64,000 bases of DNA from UBA5216 sp043743335 (GCA_043743335.1 JAYTWR010000046.1:18283-82282); one strand, 5' to 3'. Counted from the first letter of the stretch, positions 25,146 to 33,812 are shown. A program made the numbers and translations. Notes: generated by a model not told the origin, from the sequence alone.

Positions 25146-27761
25146 TTACGGATCGATCCGCACGCCGAAGGTCACCACGGCGAACTGGTTCGGCGTCAGT
25201 GTGCCTACTGTTGCCGAGATGGTGCCGGCCGCGCCGCTGGCGGGTGCCGTGATGGTGCCCACGGTCGTCGCTGCGGGTACGGTGATGTGATAGGTGGTAC
25301 TGGTCGGCGTTGCATCCGACACCACCAAGCCCGTCACGTTGGAGGTACCTGCGTTGGTTGCGGTGATTTCGTAACGCACACATTCACCCGGCTTGGCGCT
25401 AATGATGGTCAAAGCAAACGCAGTGTCTGCTAGGCCGTCACAAGTCGCATCCAGCGCCTGCTTTTTAACCAACGTGACTTGGCCGCCGATCACCGTGCTG
25501 GTGTCAGTCGCCGTTGCGGTACCCGTCGGGTATGTCGCAACTACCGTGGTGGTGTTGATCGCACCTACCGCCGCACCTAACGGCGCAAACACTTTTACGA
25601 ACAGTGTTGCGCTTGCACCTGCCGCTAAACTAAAGGTGGTAGCGTTGGTCACCGCAGGGTCAGTACCATCCAACACACCCGGCGTTGCGCCGGTGTCACG
25701 ATACAGCGTCGAAGTCCAACCCGCCGCCACTTGACTGTCCGTCAGGAATGAGCCGGGGAAAGTGATGGGCTGCGATACGTTGCCGTTGTTGGTTAACGTG
25801 TGGGTGTAGACCACCGAGCCGCCGGGGAATACCTGCCCGGTGTTGTTCGGCGTCAGCGTGACACTGTTGACCGCTTGCACCACCACGGCATCACGAATCG
25901 CATCTGTCGCGCCGCTGGTCGGCGAGGTCACGGTGAAGTCAAACGTTGTCGTGCCCGGTGCCGCATTAGCGGGCGCGGTGACCGAGGCGGTAAACGTCTT
26001 GTTCGACAAGCTATTGATGGTACCGGTGTTGGTCACCGTCGCACCCAAGCTGTCTTTAAACACCACGGTCCAGCCTGGCGGCACACCCGGTGCGGTCAAG
26101 TTGAAGCTGTCCGCCACACCCGAGGTGTTGTTGACCACCAAGGTAAAGATCGTGGTCGCGCCGGGAACGATAGCCGGGTTGGTGATAATGGTCGTCGTGC
26201 CGGTGGTACCGAAACCGGTCGTCGCCGCATTACCCGCCGCTGCCGTGCCTGCCGGTGTGCTGTCGGTGCGCGCGGTGTTGTTGGTGATATCCACCGTGTT
26301 GGCGGTGATGACCGTCAAGGTATCCGTCGCCGTGGCCGTTTTCGTCGGGTCGAACTTCGACGTTGCGATTTTTTGCACGGTAAACGGTCCACCGGTCGCG
26401 CCTGCGGGCAACGTCGCCTTGAGGATGACGTTATAGGTCGCGCCAGGCGCGACCGGCCCTGTATCCGGGGTGCTGTTGCCGTTGGTATCCACCAGTGGCG
26501 TGACGCCATCGCTCTTGAACAACTGGAACGTTGTGCCTACCGGGAAGGTGCTGGTACCGATGGTGATATCGAAACTGTCGATACCGTTGCCGTTGTTGGT
26601 GACAACGTTGGTAAACGGCACGGTCGAACCTTGCGCTGCGCTGGCAACCGTCGAGCCCGTCTGCGTCAGGGCGGCAACTTGATTGACCACGTACGGCGCG
26701 GCATTGGTGTTTTGACTGGGCACTGCAACCACACCGTCGTTGTACGTATAGGCGGCGGTGTTGTTAATGGTACTCGGTGCCACGCCGGTGTTTACGCTGA
26801 CCTGGAAGGTCACGGTGCCGGATGTGCCAGGCGGAATCGCGCTGATCACCGCCGTTACACGATTGGCTACCGTTACGCCAAAGTCGTAGGTGATGGTCGG
26901 GGTGGGGCCTTGAGCATCCGCGTTGTTCGCGTCGGTCAACACCGTGCCGCCGGGATAACCACTGCCGGTCACGCTCCAACGACCGCTGTTGGCGATGTAG
27001 GTCATACCGGTGGGGATCACGTCCGTCAACGTCACTGCCGTGGCGGTGTTGTTACCCGTGTTGGTGTAGGTCAAGGTGTAGGTCAACGGCGTGAACGGCG
27101 ACGGGCCGGAGCCTACGCTCGCTGCCTTGGTCACGCTGATCACGGCGTTGGCGGAGACGGTCACCGTATCGGTGTTGGTCTGTGTGGGCGCGGGTGTGGC
27201 GGTTGCCGTACCCGTTGCGCTCAGTGTCAAAATGCCCGTGTTCGTGTTAAGTGCGCTGCCGGGAACAATGGCTGCCACCACAAACTTGAACACGCCGCCG
27301 GCTGCCAAGGCGCCGGTACTGGCCAGATTGATGGCGTTATCAGGCACACCGTCGCCATTGGCATCGGCGTAGATCTGCAGGCTGGTGAAGTTGAAGCTGT
27401 CACCCGCTGCGTCGACTGCCGACAAGTTAAAGGTGTCGTTTCCGTTACCCGTGTTGGTCAACACGTGCGGGAAGTACACCGTGCTGCCCGGCGCACCCGT
27501 CTTGCTCTGGGTTGCGGTCAGGGTAAACGATGCGATCTGCAACACCGTGGTGGTCACCGTGTTGGAGGTCACATTACGCGGCACGGCAGAAGCGTCGGTA
27601 TACGACGCTGCCGCCGAGTTGCCGATGCCGGCACCGGCTAGCGGCGTTGCGGCGTGGGACTGTGCCGCAGGTAATAACATCGCAAGCATCATGGCGACCA
27701 ATACACTGAAGAACCAGTGTAGTGGTACTGATGATCGCGTCGGGACTTGACTCGATTTCAT
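25146..27761 (-). CDS. DUF11 repeat secreted protein (871 aa)
   Basis: A signal peptide (LHWFFSVLVAMMLAMLLPAAQSHA, to about residue 38) precedes a series of DUF11-like beta domains. These include TVYFPHVLTNTGNGNDTFNL, LTYTLTYTNTGNNTATAVTLTDVIPTG, a NIPC-like domain FTLVVNNTSGVADSFNLTAPG, VVYTHTLTNNGNVSQPITF, and a last unit KPGECVRYEITATNAGTSNVTGLVVSDATPTSTTYH. It ends VVTFGVRIDP with no anchor. Its first 200 residues are paralogous to the N-terminus of the 2460-aa protein. AAGGAG before the ATG at 27761 fixes the start; a 29-codon upstream extension is AT-rich leader. Probably a surface structural protein. Confidence 0.82.
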   Translation of the reverse strand: MKSSQVPTRSSVPLHWFFSVLVAMMLAMLLPAAQSHAATPLAGAGIGNSAAASYTDASAVPRNVTSNTVTTTVLQIASFTLTATQSKTGAPGSTVYFPHVLTNTGNGNDTFNLSAVDAAGDSFNFTSLQIYADANGDGVPDNAINLASTGALAAGGVFKFVVAAIVPGSALNTNTGILTLSATGTATATPAPTQTNTDTVTVSANAVISVTKAASVGSGPSPFTPLTYTLTYTNTGNNTATAVTLTDVIPTGMTYIANSGRWSVTGSGYPGGTVLTDANNADAQGPTPTITYDFGVTVANRVTAVISAIPPGTSGTVTFQVSVNTGVAPSTINNTAAYTYNDGVVAVPSQNTNAAPYVVNQVAALTQTGSTVASAAQGSTVPFTNVVTNNGNGIDSFDITIGTSTFPVGTTFQLFKSDGVTPLVDTNGNSTPDTGPVAPGATYNVILKATLPAGATGGPFTVQKIATSKFDPTKTATATDTLTVITANTVDITNNTARTDSTPAGTAAAGNAATTGFGTTGTTTIITNPAIVPGATTIFTLVVNNTSGVADSFNLTAPGVPPGWTVVFKDSLGATVTNTGTINSLSNKTFTASVTAPANAAPGTTTFDFTVTSPTSGATDAIRDAVVVQAVNSVTLTPNNTGQVFPGGSVVYTHTLTNNGNVSQPITFPGSFLTDSQVAAGWTSTLYRDTGATPGVLDGTDPAVTNATTFSLAAGASATLFVKVFAPLGAAVGAINTTTVVATYPTGTATATDTSTVIGGQVTLVKKQALDATCDGLADTAFALTIISAKPGECVRYEITATNAGTSNVTGLVVSDATPTSTTYHITVPAATTVGTITAPASGAAGTISATVGTLTPNQFAVVTFGVRIDP

Positions 27762-27810
27762 GGAAAACTCCTTTTCATAACGGCGTGATAAACATAAAGA
27801 CATCTGAAGC

Positions 27811-27931
27811 AAAAAAACAAAATACAAAATACAAAAAGCTAAAAACAAAAAACAAAAAACAAAAAGCTAAAATCAAAAAGCAAAATCAAAAAGCAAAATC
27901 AAAAAGCAAAATCAAAAAGCAAAATCAAAGC
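27811..27931. repeat. A/T-rich tandem repeat in the leader of the 871-aa gene
   Basis: The core is four perfect copies of the 13-mer AAAATCAAAAAGC (27869-27881, 27882-27894, 27895-27907, 27908-27920) plus a shortened copy to 27931. It is preceded by AAAAAAC and AAATAC units. On the transcribed strand it reads GCTTTTTGATTTT. It lies between the 194-aa gene stop and the 871-aa gene start. Repeats of this kind can change copy number by slippage. Confidence 0.85.
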
Positions 27932-27937
27932 AAATCG

Positions 27938-28522
27938 TTAGCGTGGTACTGCAGTCGCTGTAGCCTTGGCTGGCGCGGGCGCAGGATTTACGCCGGCTGC
28001 CGGTGCGGCGGCGGGTGCGGCAATCGGCTCCGTGCTCAAGCGCACGCGCGCGGTCGCGACGAAATTTTTACCCGCAGCCAACTCACCCACCGGCCAGCGC
28101 AGGGTGCGATATTCGGTCAGCGGCACGTCGCGCTCGACTTCTTTGCCATCAGGCTGCTTGACCTTACGCTTGAGCGGAATAGCGCCGAACACGCCGTCCC
28201 TGGTCGCGGCTTGTGCGCCTGCGGGCTGCGCGGAACCGCCCACGTAATCCGTGTCTTGCGGAATCGGTAGCGTGGCGACGAGGTCTTTGACGCCGCTCTT
28301 GCCACCGTTGGTATACGTGGCGACGTATTCGATCTGGTCGCCCGGCTTCGCTTGCGCGGCAGATTCACGGACTTCTTTGCCGCCTGCCTGAACAATTTTG
28401 CGTCCGGCGAGATCTACCGTCACATCGCGTCCCACGTTTTGTGCGTTTTGCGCATAAACCGTTGCCTGGCAACAAACACACGCGGCGAGGACTAACACAC
28501 TGCGTTGCATCAACTGAAACAT
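27938..28522 (-). CDS. Small DUF11-like exported protein (194 aa)
   Basis: The signal peptide MFQLMQRSVLVLAACVCCQATVYA is followed by one DUF11-like beta domain (about 30-165: GRKIVQAGGKEV, AKPGDQIEYVATYTNGGKSGVKDLVATLPIP, TEYRTLRWPVGELAAGKNFVATARVRL) and an Ala/Pro-rich tail. GGAGGTG 7 nt upstream of the ATG at 28522 fixes the start; the longer in-frame extension to 28762 is non-coding leader. It is the first gene of the leftward surface-protein set. With one domain it could be a periplasmic partner or minor subunit; unproven. Confidence 0.75.
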   Translation of the reverse strand: MFQLMQRSVLVLAACVCCQATVYAQNAQNVGRDVTVDLAGRKIVQAGGKEVRESAAQAKPGDQIEYVATYTNGGKSGVKDLVATLPIPQDTDYVGGSAQPAGAQAATRDGVFGAIPLKRKVKQPDGKEVERDVPLTEYRTLRWPVGELAAGKNFVATARVRLSTEPIAAPAAAPAAGVNPAPAPAKATATAVPR

Positions 28523-29086
28523 GGTGACACCTCCAAGATAGAAAATCCCAATCCGGATTATAAATTGCAACCCCGGTTCGACTTGTAATTTATCTGTGTA
28601 CTGCTCGCTAAACTGCTGACTGTACGTGACTTTTGTCACACTCTCTGTCGTATTCCCATAGGTACCCATATGTACCCTATGGCGCGAGGCAGTCCCAGTG
28701 CCACCACCCATGGGGCCAAAAACGCTGGGCGTGGGATATGTGTCTAATGTGTGCCATTGCAACGCAAAATCGCAACCTAAGTGTCACAATTTAGGTCAAG
28801 AAGCCCAGATCATGCCTACGGGTAAAACTCGCAGCGGCGCGCGCCATTCCGCTTTAGGGCGTCTCTAAAAATTGCTTAAGGGCAGCGCTATAATTCCGAC
28901 ACCCATTGGCATGAATCTGTCTGGATCTGGGTGTTAATGGATTCATATTGAACGCAGCTTAGGCAGGCATTCCGCAGACTTGCGCCCTGTGTGCATCGGA
29001 CAACCTTGCTCAGTAGCACCCCGAGCAGCATCGGGCTTATCATGCGCACCCACACCTCGCTGCTCCCCGCGCACTGACACCCAACC
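28523..29086. other. Divergent control region between the surface-protein operon and envZ
   Basis: 564 bp, no credible gene on either strand. It contains three dyads: GTGAC-TTTT-GTCAC (28626-28639), CCATAG...CTATGG (28656-28682) and CCTAA-N10-TTAGG (28776-28795). A TATAAT hexamer at 28889-28894 has no good -35 at 17 bp. Confidence 0.5.
28626..28639. promoter_or_regulatory. Perfect inverted repeat GTGAC-N4-GTCAC
   Basis: Located about 104 bp upstream of the 194-aa gene; the best operator candidate for the surface-protein operon. The regulator is unknown. Confidence 0.4.
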
Positions 29087-30430
29087 ATGCCCTGGCCCCA
29101 AACCCTGCTCGCCCGCAGTGTGCTGTTCATCGCCATGCTGCTGGTACTGGCACACTTGGCTTGGTTGCAGATTTTTCGCGTATCCACGCGCGAGCCGCGC
29201 GCACGGCAGGTATCGCAACAAATTGTCAGCACGGTGAATCTCACGCGTGCAGCACTCGTGACTGCGGAGCCTTCCAAGCGTTATCGCCTGCTCGGTGAAA
29301 TCTCCGAGCGTGAAGGTGTGCAGGTGCATGTAGCACAGCCCAACGAGGCGCTGACGCCGCTGCCACGCAACGGCTTTTATGAATACGTCGAAGCTGAGCT
29401 GCGCGCGCAGTTGGGTGCGGCCACCCGCTTCACGCTGTCACGCAACGGCGTTGAAGGCCTTTGGGTGAGTTTCGCCATTGACGGCGACGGGTATTGGGTG
29501 TTGATGCCGGAAGCGCGGCTGGCGAGCGGTGAATCCTGGCGCTGGATCGGCTGGGGCGCGCTGGTGTTGCTGCTGGCTGTGGGCGGCGCCTACTTTATTG
29601 TCGCGCGCATCAATCGTCCGTTGCGCGCGCTCACCCAGGCGGCCGCGCAAATGGGCCGCGGCACCACGCCCGCCCCAGTGGATGAAAACGGCCCTACGGA
29701 AATCCGCACGCTGTCGCGGGCGTTTAACCAAATGGCTGCCGACCGCAAAAAACTCGACGACGAGCGCGCACTCCTGCTGGCGGGCGTGTCACACGATCTG
29801 CGCACACCGCTCGCGCGCATACGCTTGGGCGTGGAAATGCTCGACGATAAAGGCGACCCCACGCTACGCGACGGCATTGTGCAGGACATCGAAGACATCG
29901 ACGCGGCCATCAATCAGTTTCTTGATTTCGCCCGCGCCGCATCGTCTGAAAATGAAACGCCGGACGCGAGCGTGAACGATATCGTCGACGCGCTCGCGCC
30001 GCGTTACGCACGTGCGGGCAAACCGCTGGTGATTGCGACCCGCGACGTGCCGCGCATGCCGCTACGTCAATTGGCGATGCAACGGCTCATCAGCAATCTG
30101 ATCGATAACGCGTTTCGCCACGGCGGCAGTGAAGTGACGGTGGTCACCGGAAGCGAGCGCGATGAGACTCGCGCGCGCAACATGGTCTTCGTCGAAGTGC
30201 TGGATCGTGGCCCCGGCATCCCGCCCGAACAAGCCGGGCGCATGTTGCAACCGTTCACACGCATGGACGTTGCGCGCAGCACCAGCGGCACCGGTTTGGG
30301 TTTGGCGATTGTGGATCGCATTGCGCGCATGCATGGCGGCGAGGTAACCCTGCTGCCGCGTGAAGGGGGGGGATTGCGGGCACGGGTGGCATGGCCTGAG
30401 CCTAAAAACCATTTAAAATCAATTAGTTAA
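29087..30430 (+). CDS. envZ: EnvZ-like osmosensor histidine kinase
   Basis: 447 aa. TM1 is at about residues 6-27, a periplasmic loop at 28-147, TM2 near 148-170 and HAMP starting RINRPLRALTQAAAQMG. HisKA has phosphoacceptor H236 in LLLAGVSHDLRTPLARIRLGVEML, and HATPase_c has NLIDNAFRHG, DRGPGIPPE and GTGLGLAIVDRI. The H box and architecture match EnvZ, the sensor that phosphorylates OmpR. Its partner is at 5878, beyond the kinase and surface-protein block. The last codons (HLKSIS-stop) are supplied by an IHF-like word, suggesting a slightly altered C-terminus. No clear Shine-Dalgarno sequence is seen. Confidence 0.85.
   Translation: MPWPQTLLARSVLFIAMLLVLAHLAWLQIFRVSTREPRARQVSQQIVSTVNLTRAALVTAEPSKRYRLLGEISEREGVQVHVAQPNEALTPLPRNGFYEYVEAELRAQLGAATRFTLSRNGVEGLWVSFAIDGDGYWVLMPEARLASGESWRWIGWGALVLLLAVGGAYFIVARINRPLRALTQAAAQMGRGTTPAPVDENGPTEIRTLSRAFNQMAADRKKLDDERALLLAGVSHDLRTPLARIRLGVEMLDDKGDPTLRDGIVQDIEDIDAAINQFLDFARAASSENETPDASVNDIVDALAPRYARAGKPLVIATRDVPRMPLRQLAMQRLISNLIDNAFRHGGSEVTVVTGSERDETRARNMVFVEVLDRGPGIPPEQAGRMLQPFTRMDVARSTSGTGLGLAIVDRIARMHGGEVTLLPREGGGLRARVAWPEPKNHLKSIS
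30412..30429 (+). promoter_or_regulatory. IHF-like site overlapping the envZ stop
   Basis: TTTAAAATCAATTAGTTA, the third exact copy of the 18-mer. It encodes the last residues of EnvZ and runs into its TAA. The convergent ispF stop is 15 bp away. Confidence 0.55.
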
Positions 30431-30443
30431 ACAAACACCCTCT

Positions 30444-30929
30444 TCAGGCTTTCAAGCCGTCCGCCTCAATCAACACGACCGCCTGCGCCGCAATGCCTTC
30501 ACCACGACCCAGAGCCCCCAGTCGCTCTGCCGTCTTGGCCTTAACGTTTACGTCGCCGACTGCGATACCCAAATCCGCCGCGATGTTCGCGCACATGGGC
30601 GCGATAAATGCCGCGAGTTTGGGTGCCTGTGCGATCACGGTCGCATCCACATTCACCACGCGATAGCCGCGCGTGCGCAGTAACTGCGCCACTTCGCGCA
30701 GTAACTTGCGACTGTCAACGCCAGCGTAGCGTGGATCGGTATCGGGAAAATGTTTGCCGATGTCGCCCAGCGCCGCTGCGCCGATGAGCGCGTCGCAAAT
30801 GGCGTGCAACAACACATCAGCGTCAGAATGGCCGAGCAGCCCGCGCTCGTACGGGACGGTGACGCCACCGATAATGAGTTTGCGGCCCTCAGCAAGCGCG
30901 TGGATGTCGTAGCCTTGGCCTATGCGCAT
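30444..30929 (-). CDS. ispF: 2-C-methyl-D-erythritol 2,4-cyclodiphosphate synthase
   Basis: 161 aa, usual length. MRIGQGYDIHAL supplies the metal-binding Asp8 and His10. GHSDADVLLHAICDALIGAAALGDIGKHFPD and the C-terminal TTxE-like region (KAKTAERLGALGRGEGIAAQAVVLIE) are typical. It makes the cyclic diphosphate intermediate in the MEP route to isoprenoids. ispD, often adjacent, is not here. The start at 30929 is chosen by homology; an in-frame extension to 30983 is not conserved-looking. Confidence 0.95.
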   Translation of the reverse strand: MRIGQGYDIHALAEGRKLIIGGVTVPYERGLLGHSDADVLLHAICDALIGAAALGDIGKHFPDTDPRYAGVDSRKLLREVAQLLRTRGYRVVNVDATVIAQAPKLAAFIAPMCANIAADLGIAVGDVNVKAKTAERLGALGRGEGIAAQAVVLIEADGLKA

Positions 30930-30988
30930 CGATAGCCGCCGGTGCAGTGCAAATCGTTCATTTGGCCAATCCTCCGTAGGCAACAGCG

Positions 30989-32287
30989 TTACGCCGCGCG
31001 ATCAAATACCGCAATCGACTCCACGTGGGCGGTGTGCGGAAACATATTCACCACGCCCGCCAAACTCAGCGTGTAGCCCTGCTCGTGCACCAACATCGAG
31101 GCATCGCGTGCGAGCGTGGCCGGATTGCACGACACATACACGATGCGGGCGGGCGGCGCTGCTGCGAGCGACTTAACCAATTCGGCGGCACCGTCACGGG
31201 GTGGATCTATCAGCATGCGGTCAAAATGGCCGAGCGACGCAAACACTTCCGGCGTAATCTCGAACAGGTTCATGGCTTGGTACTGCACATTCGCCAAGCG
31301 GTTGAACGCGGCGTTGTCTGCCGCGCGCTTCACCAGCGATGCGCTGCCTTCGATGCCCAGCACCTGCGCGCCGCTGCGCGCGATAGGCAGACTGAAATTG
31401 CCGATACCGCAGAACATATCCGCTACGCGCTCGCCCGGCTGCGGCGCGAGCAACATCAACGCACGATGCACCAGCACGCGGTTAACCTCGTGATTGACTT
31501 GGGTAAATTCCGTCGGAAAGAACGGCATCTTGATGTTGAATTCCGGCAGCTCGTAATACAAATCCGCTGGCATGGCAGGCCACAGCGGATGCGCGGTCTC
31601 CGGCCCTTTGGGTTGCAGGTAGACATGCACGCCGTGTTGTTCCGCGAACAATTTTAGCAATGCCATATCTTCAGCGGACGGCGGCTCCAGCACACGAAAC
31701 ACCAGCACGTCCGCCGCGTCGCCGCAGGCGACTTCAATTTGCGGCATACGCTCGCGGATGCTCAAATCGCCCACCAGCACACGCAGCAGCGGCAGTAGCT
31801 TAGAGATGTGCGCCGGCAGTACCTCGCAACTTTGCATGTCGGCGACAAAGCTCGAACGCTTTTCGTGAAAACCGATCAGCGAACCGCCCTTCTTGATGAC
31901 ATAGCGCGCGGTCATGCGCGCACGCCGCCGGTAACCCCACGCCGGGCCGACAATCGGCGAGAGCATTTGCCCGGCGCTGACTTTGCCGATGTGCTGCAAA
32001 TTGTCTTCGAGCACGCGCTGTTTCGCGGCGACCTGAGTGGGCAAATTCAGATGCTGCAGACTACAGCCGCCGCAGTTGCCGAAGTTCACGCACTGCGGCG
32101 TCACGCGTTGCGAGCTGGCACGCAATATCGCCTGCACATTGGCGTTTTCGTAGCTGGGCTTTTTGCGATAGACCGATGCGGTAACCGTTTCACCGGTTAG
32201 CGCACCTTCGATGAAGATGGTCTTGCCGTCACGGCGCGCGATGCCGCGGCCTTCCTGATCCAGCGATTCTATGGTGTAGGTTTGCAT
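30989..32287 (-). CDS. rlmD: 23S rRNA (uracil-1939-C5)-methyltransferase RlmD
   Basis: 432 aa. The N-terminal TRAM domain (ESLDQEGRGIARRDGKTIFIEGALTGETV) is followed by an Fe-S cluster motif, CVNFGNCGGCSLQHL. The Rossmann methyltransferase has MFCGIGNFSLPIA for SAM, DPPRDGA, and the catalytic Cys in YVSCNPATLARD. It methylates U1939 of 23S rRNA. The ATG at 32287 (MQTYTIESL) is the conserved start. It is 59 bp upstream of ispF on the same strand. Confidence 0.93.
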   Translation of the reverse strand: MQTYTIESLDQEGRGIARRDGKTIFIEGALTGETVTASVYRKKPSYENANVQAILRASSQRVTPQCVNFGNCGGCSLQHLNLPTQVAAKQRVLEDNLQHIGKVSAGQMLSPIVGPAWGYRRRARMTARYVIKKGGSLIGFHEKRSSFVADMQSCEVLPAHISKLLPLLRVLVGDLSIRERMPQIEVACGDAADVLVFRVLEPPSAEDMALLKLFAEQHGVHVYLQPKGPETAHPLWPAMPADLYYELPEFNIKMPFFPTEFTQVNHEVNRVLVHRALMLLAPQPGERVADMFCGIGNFSLPIARSGAQVLGIEGSASLVKRAADNAAFNRLANVQYQAMNLFEITPEVFASLGHFDRMLIDPPRDGAAELVKSLAAAPPARIVYVSCNPATLARDASMLVHEQGYTLSLAGVVNMFPHTAHVESIAVFDRAA

Positions 32288-32340
32288 AAGACTGGGTGAT
32301 ACGGCGGCGTTTGAAATACGCCGTGAACACTTTAAACAAA

Positions 32341-33129
32341 TTATTCTTTCCAGCGCGCCAAAAATTCTTTCCAGTGCGGTTCGGCTGATTTGCCCAAGGT
32401 GCTGCGCACCAGCGCGCACTCTGCCGCATGCTGTGCCACGGTAAGCATGCCGCGCATTAATTGAAAACGCAGATACACGAGATACGTATTCACCACATCC
32501 GTCTGGCAGTAGTTGCTGATGTCAGCAAGCTTGCCGGCCTGAAACGCATCCCACACCTGTGCGCCGGACATGCCGAGCTTGCCCGGCAAGCCCATTAACT
32601 GCGCCAAATCATCCAGCGGCGCATTGGCGCGCGGCTGGTACATCGCGAGTAAATCCATCAAATCAAGATGACGCGCATGATAGCGGCTGATGTAGTTGTT
32701 CCATTTGAAATCGCGGCTGTCTTTGTGGTCACCATCACCCAAGTCCCAGTAGCGCGGTGCGCGCACGCCGTGCATGAGCCCGCGATAGTGCAGCACCGGC
32801 AGATCAAAACCGCCGCCGTTCCACGACACGATTTGCGGCGTGTATTTTTCGATGCCGTCGAAAAACCGCTGGATGACTTCAGCCTCAGACTCGCCATTGG
32901 CACCCAGTGACCAAACCTTGAAGCTGTCGCGATCACGCAGCGCACAAGAAATCACCAGCACGCGATGCAAATGCAGTTGCAGGAAATCGTTGCCCGTGGC
33001 TTGGCGGCGCAACTGGAATGCCATCGCTGCGACGTCGCGGTCGGACAATGCCGGGCCGAGCTCGTGCAACACGCGCAGGCCCGCCACATCCGGGGCTGTC
33101 TCGATGTCGAACACCAAGACTGGTGTCAC
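32341..33129 (-). CDS. Predicted 3'-5' exonuclease, PolB-like
   Basis: 262 aa. A DEDD-type exonuclease fold of the DNA_pol_B_exo2 family: VLVFDIETAPD (Exo I), SWNGGGFDLPVLHYRG (Exo II) and SNYCQTDVVNTYLVYLR (Exo III-like Asp). There is no polymerase domain. It probably acts on DNA or RNA 3' ends; the physiological substrate is unknown. It uses a GTG start at 33129 with a weak AAAGGG upstream. It lies just upstream of rlmD, as seen in other betaproteobacteria. Confidence 0.85.
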   Translation of the reverse strand: MTPVLVFDIETAPDVAGLRVLHELGPALSDRDVAAMAFQLRRQATGNDFLQLHLHRVLVISCALRDRDSFKVWSLGANGESEAEVIQRFFDGIEKYTPQIVSWNGGGFDLPVLHYRGLMHGVRAPRYWDLGDGDHKDSRDFKWNNYISRYHARHLDLMDLLAMYQPRANAPLDDLAQLMGLPGKLGMSGAQVWDAFQAGKLADISNYCQTDVVNTYLVYLRFQLMRGMLTVAQHAAECALVRSTLGKSAEPHWKEFLARWKE

Positions 33130-33160
33130 AAAAATCCCTTTAAAAACAACTAGTTATAAC

Positions 33161-33586
33161 TTATTTCTTAGCCCATGCCCCGGCCGCGTTTTGGTAAAAC
33201 CAACCCGCCTGCGCGCGATCAGTCCAGCGCTGGCCGAACGTGCTGCGGATCTCTGCTTCCCATTCGGGATGGTTATTGGCGCGCGCAATTTCACGATACA
33301 GCGCAGCGCGGTCCTGGTTTTCGGCGGAAACCAGCGTGTTAACCGCCGCACGTTGCGCCAGCGGTACGACGGCGGGATCGCGTAGCGCTACGTTGCCATC
33401 GCGCGTCAATCCGACAGCGCCGCTGCCATACAAGGGTGCGAGCTCCGTATGACGCTTTTGCATGCTGCCCTGTATGGCCGCAATGCCCGGCGTGTTGATT
33501 TCGAGATTCGCCTGCGCTGCGACCTGACCAGCACCGCTCAACAAAGCCAGCATGGCTACGCATTTGACTATCAGCAAAAATTTCAT
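33161..33586 (-). CDS. ydbL: YdbL-family periplasmic protein (DUF1318)
   Basis: 141 aa. Signal peptide to about residue 25 (VAMLALLSGAGQVAAQA). The mature part has NTPGIAAIQGSMQKRHTELAPLYGSGAVGLTRDGNVALRD and the C-terminal WFYQNAAGAWAKK typical of YdbL. In E. coli YdbL works with the AsmA-like YdbH and lipoprotein YnbE in outer-membrane lipid homeostasis. All three genes are contiguous here (ydbH, ynbE, ydbL), supporting the assignment. Confidence 0.88.
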   Translation of the reverse strand: MKFLLIVKCVAMLALLSGAGQVAAQANLEINTPGIAAIQGSMQKRHTELAPLYGSGAVGLTRDGNVALRDPAVVPLAQRAAVNTLVSAENQDRAALYREIARANNHPEWEAEIRSTFGQRWTDRAQAGWFYQNAAGAWAKK

Positions 33587-33596
33587 GGAGTACTCC

Positions 33597-33812
33597 TTAT
33601 TTCGCCGCTGGCTTTTCGCCGGTAGCGGGCGCGCCGCTCTTCAGTTGCCACACTTCATCGATGATGCGGTCAGCCGCCTTTTCTGCCGCTGCCGCCGGAA
33701 AATAAATATTGATAGTGACGCAGCCTGTGCTGGCGAGCGCACCCGCCACCAGCGTGGCCATAACCGAACGTCGATTCATTCGCAAATTCATCATGCCGCC
33801 TTTGGTTGTCAT
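33597..33812 (-). CDS. ynbE: YnbE-family outer-membrane lipoprotein
   Basis: 71 aa. Lipobox LASTGC, then VTINIYFPAAAAEKAADRIIDEVWQ, the family signature. The ATG at 33812 overlaps the ydbH stop (ATGA), indicating translational coupling. YnbE is known to pair with YdbH by beta-strand contact at the outer membrane. Confidence 0.88.
   Translation of the reverse strand: MTTKGGMMNLRMNRRSVMATLVAGALASTGCVTINIYFPAAAAEKAADRIIDEVWQLKSGAPATGEKPAAK

Noticed and set aside
25800..27641. Very long open frame on the plus strand, antisense to the 871-aa DUF11 gene
   Set aside because: Its translation is Arg/Gly/His/Val-rich and low in normal hydrophobic patterning, with no ribosome site. Open antisense frames are expected opposite Thr/Ala/Val/Gly-rich repeat genes. 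The minus-strand gene has a signal peptide, Shine-Dalgarno sequence and recognisable domains.
27811..27931. A-rich tandem repeats considered as CRISPR or a replication-origin iteron array
   Set aside because: Units are contiguous without spacers, no initiator gene or DnaA boxes are near, and the position is a gene leader.
28888..29277. Minus-strand frame before envZ
   Set aside because: It overlaps the envZ start antisense, has no ribosome site and no recognisable domain; the plus-strand kinase is clear.
6610..30443. Prophage or transposon as the source of the surface-protein block
   Set aside because: No integrase, transposase, phage structural gene or flanking target duplication could be seen; insertion is inferred only from the split ompR-envZ pair.
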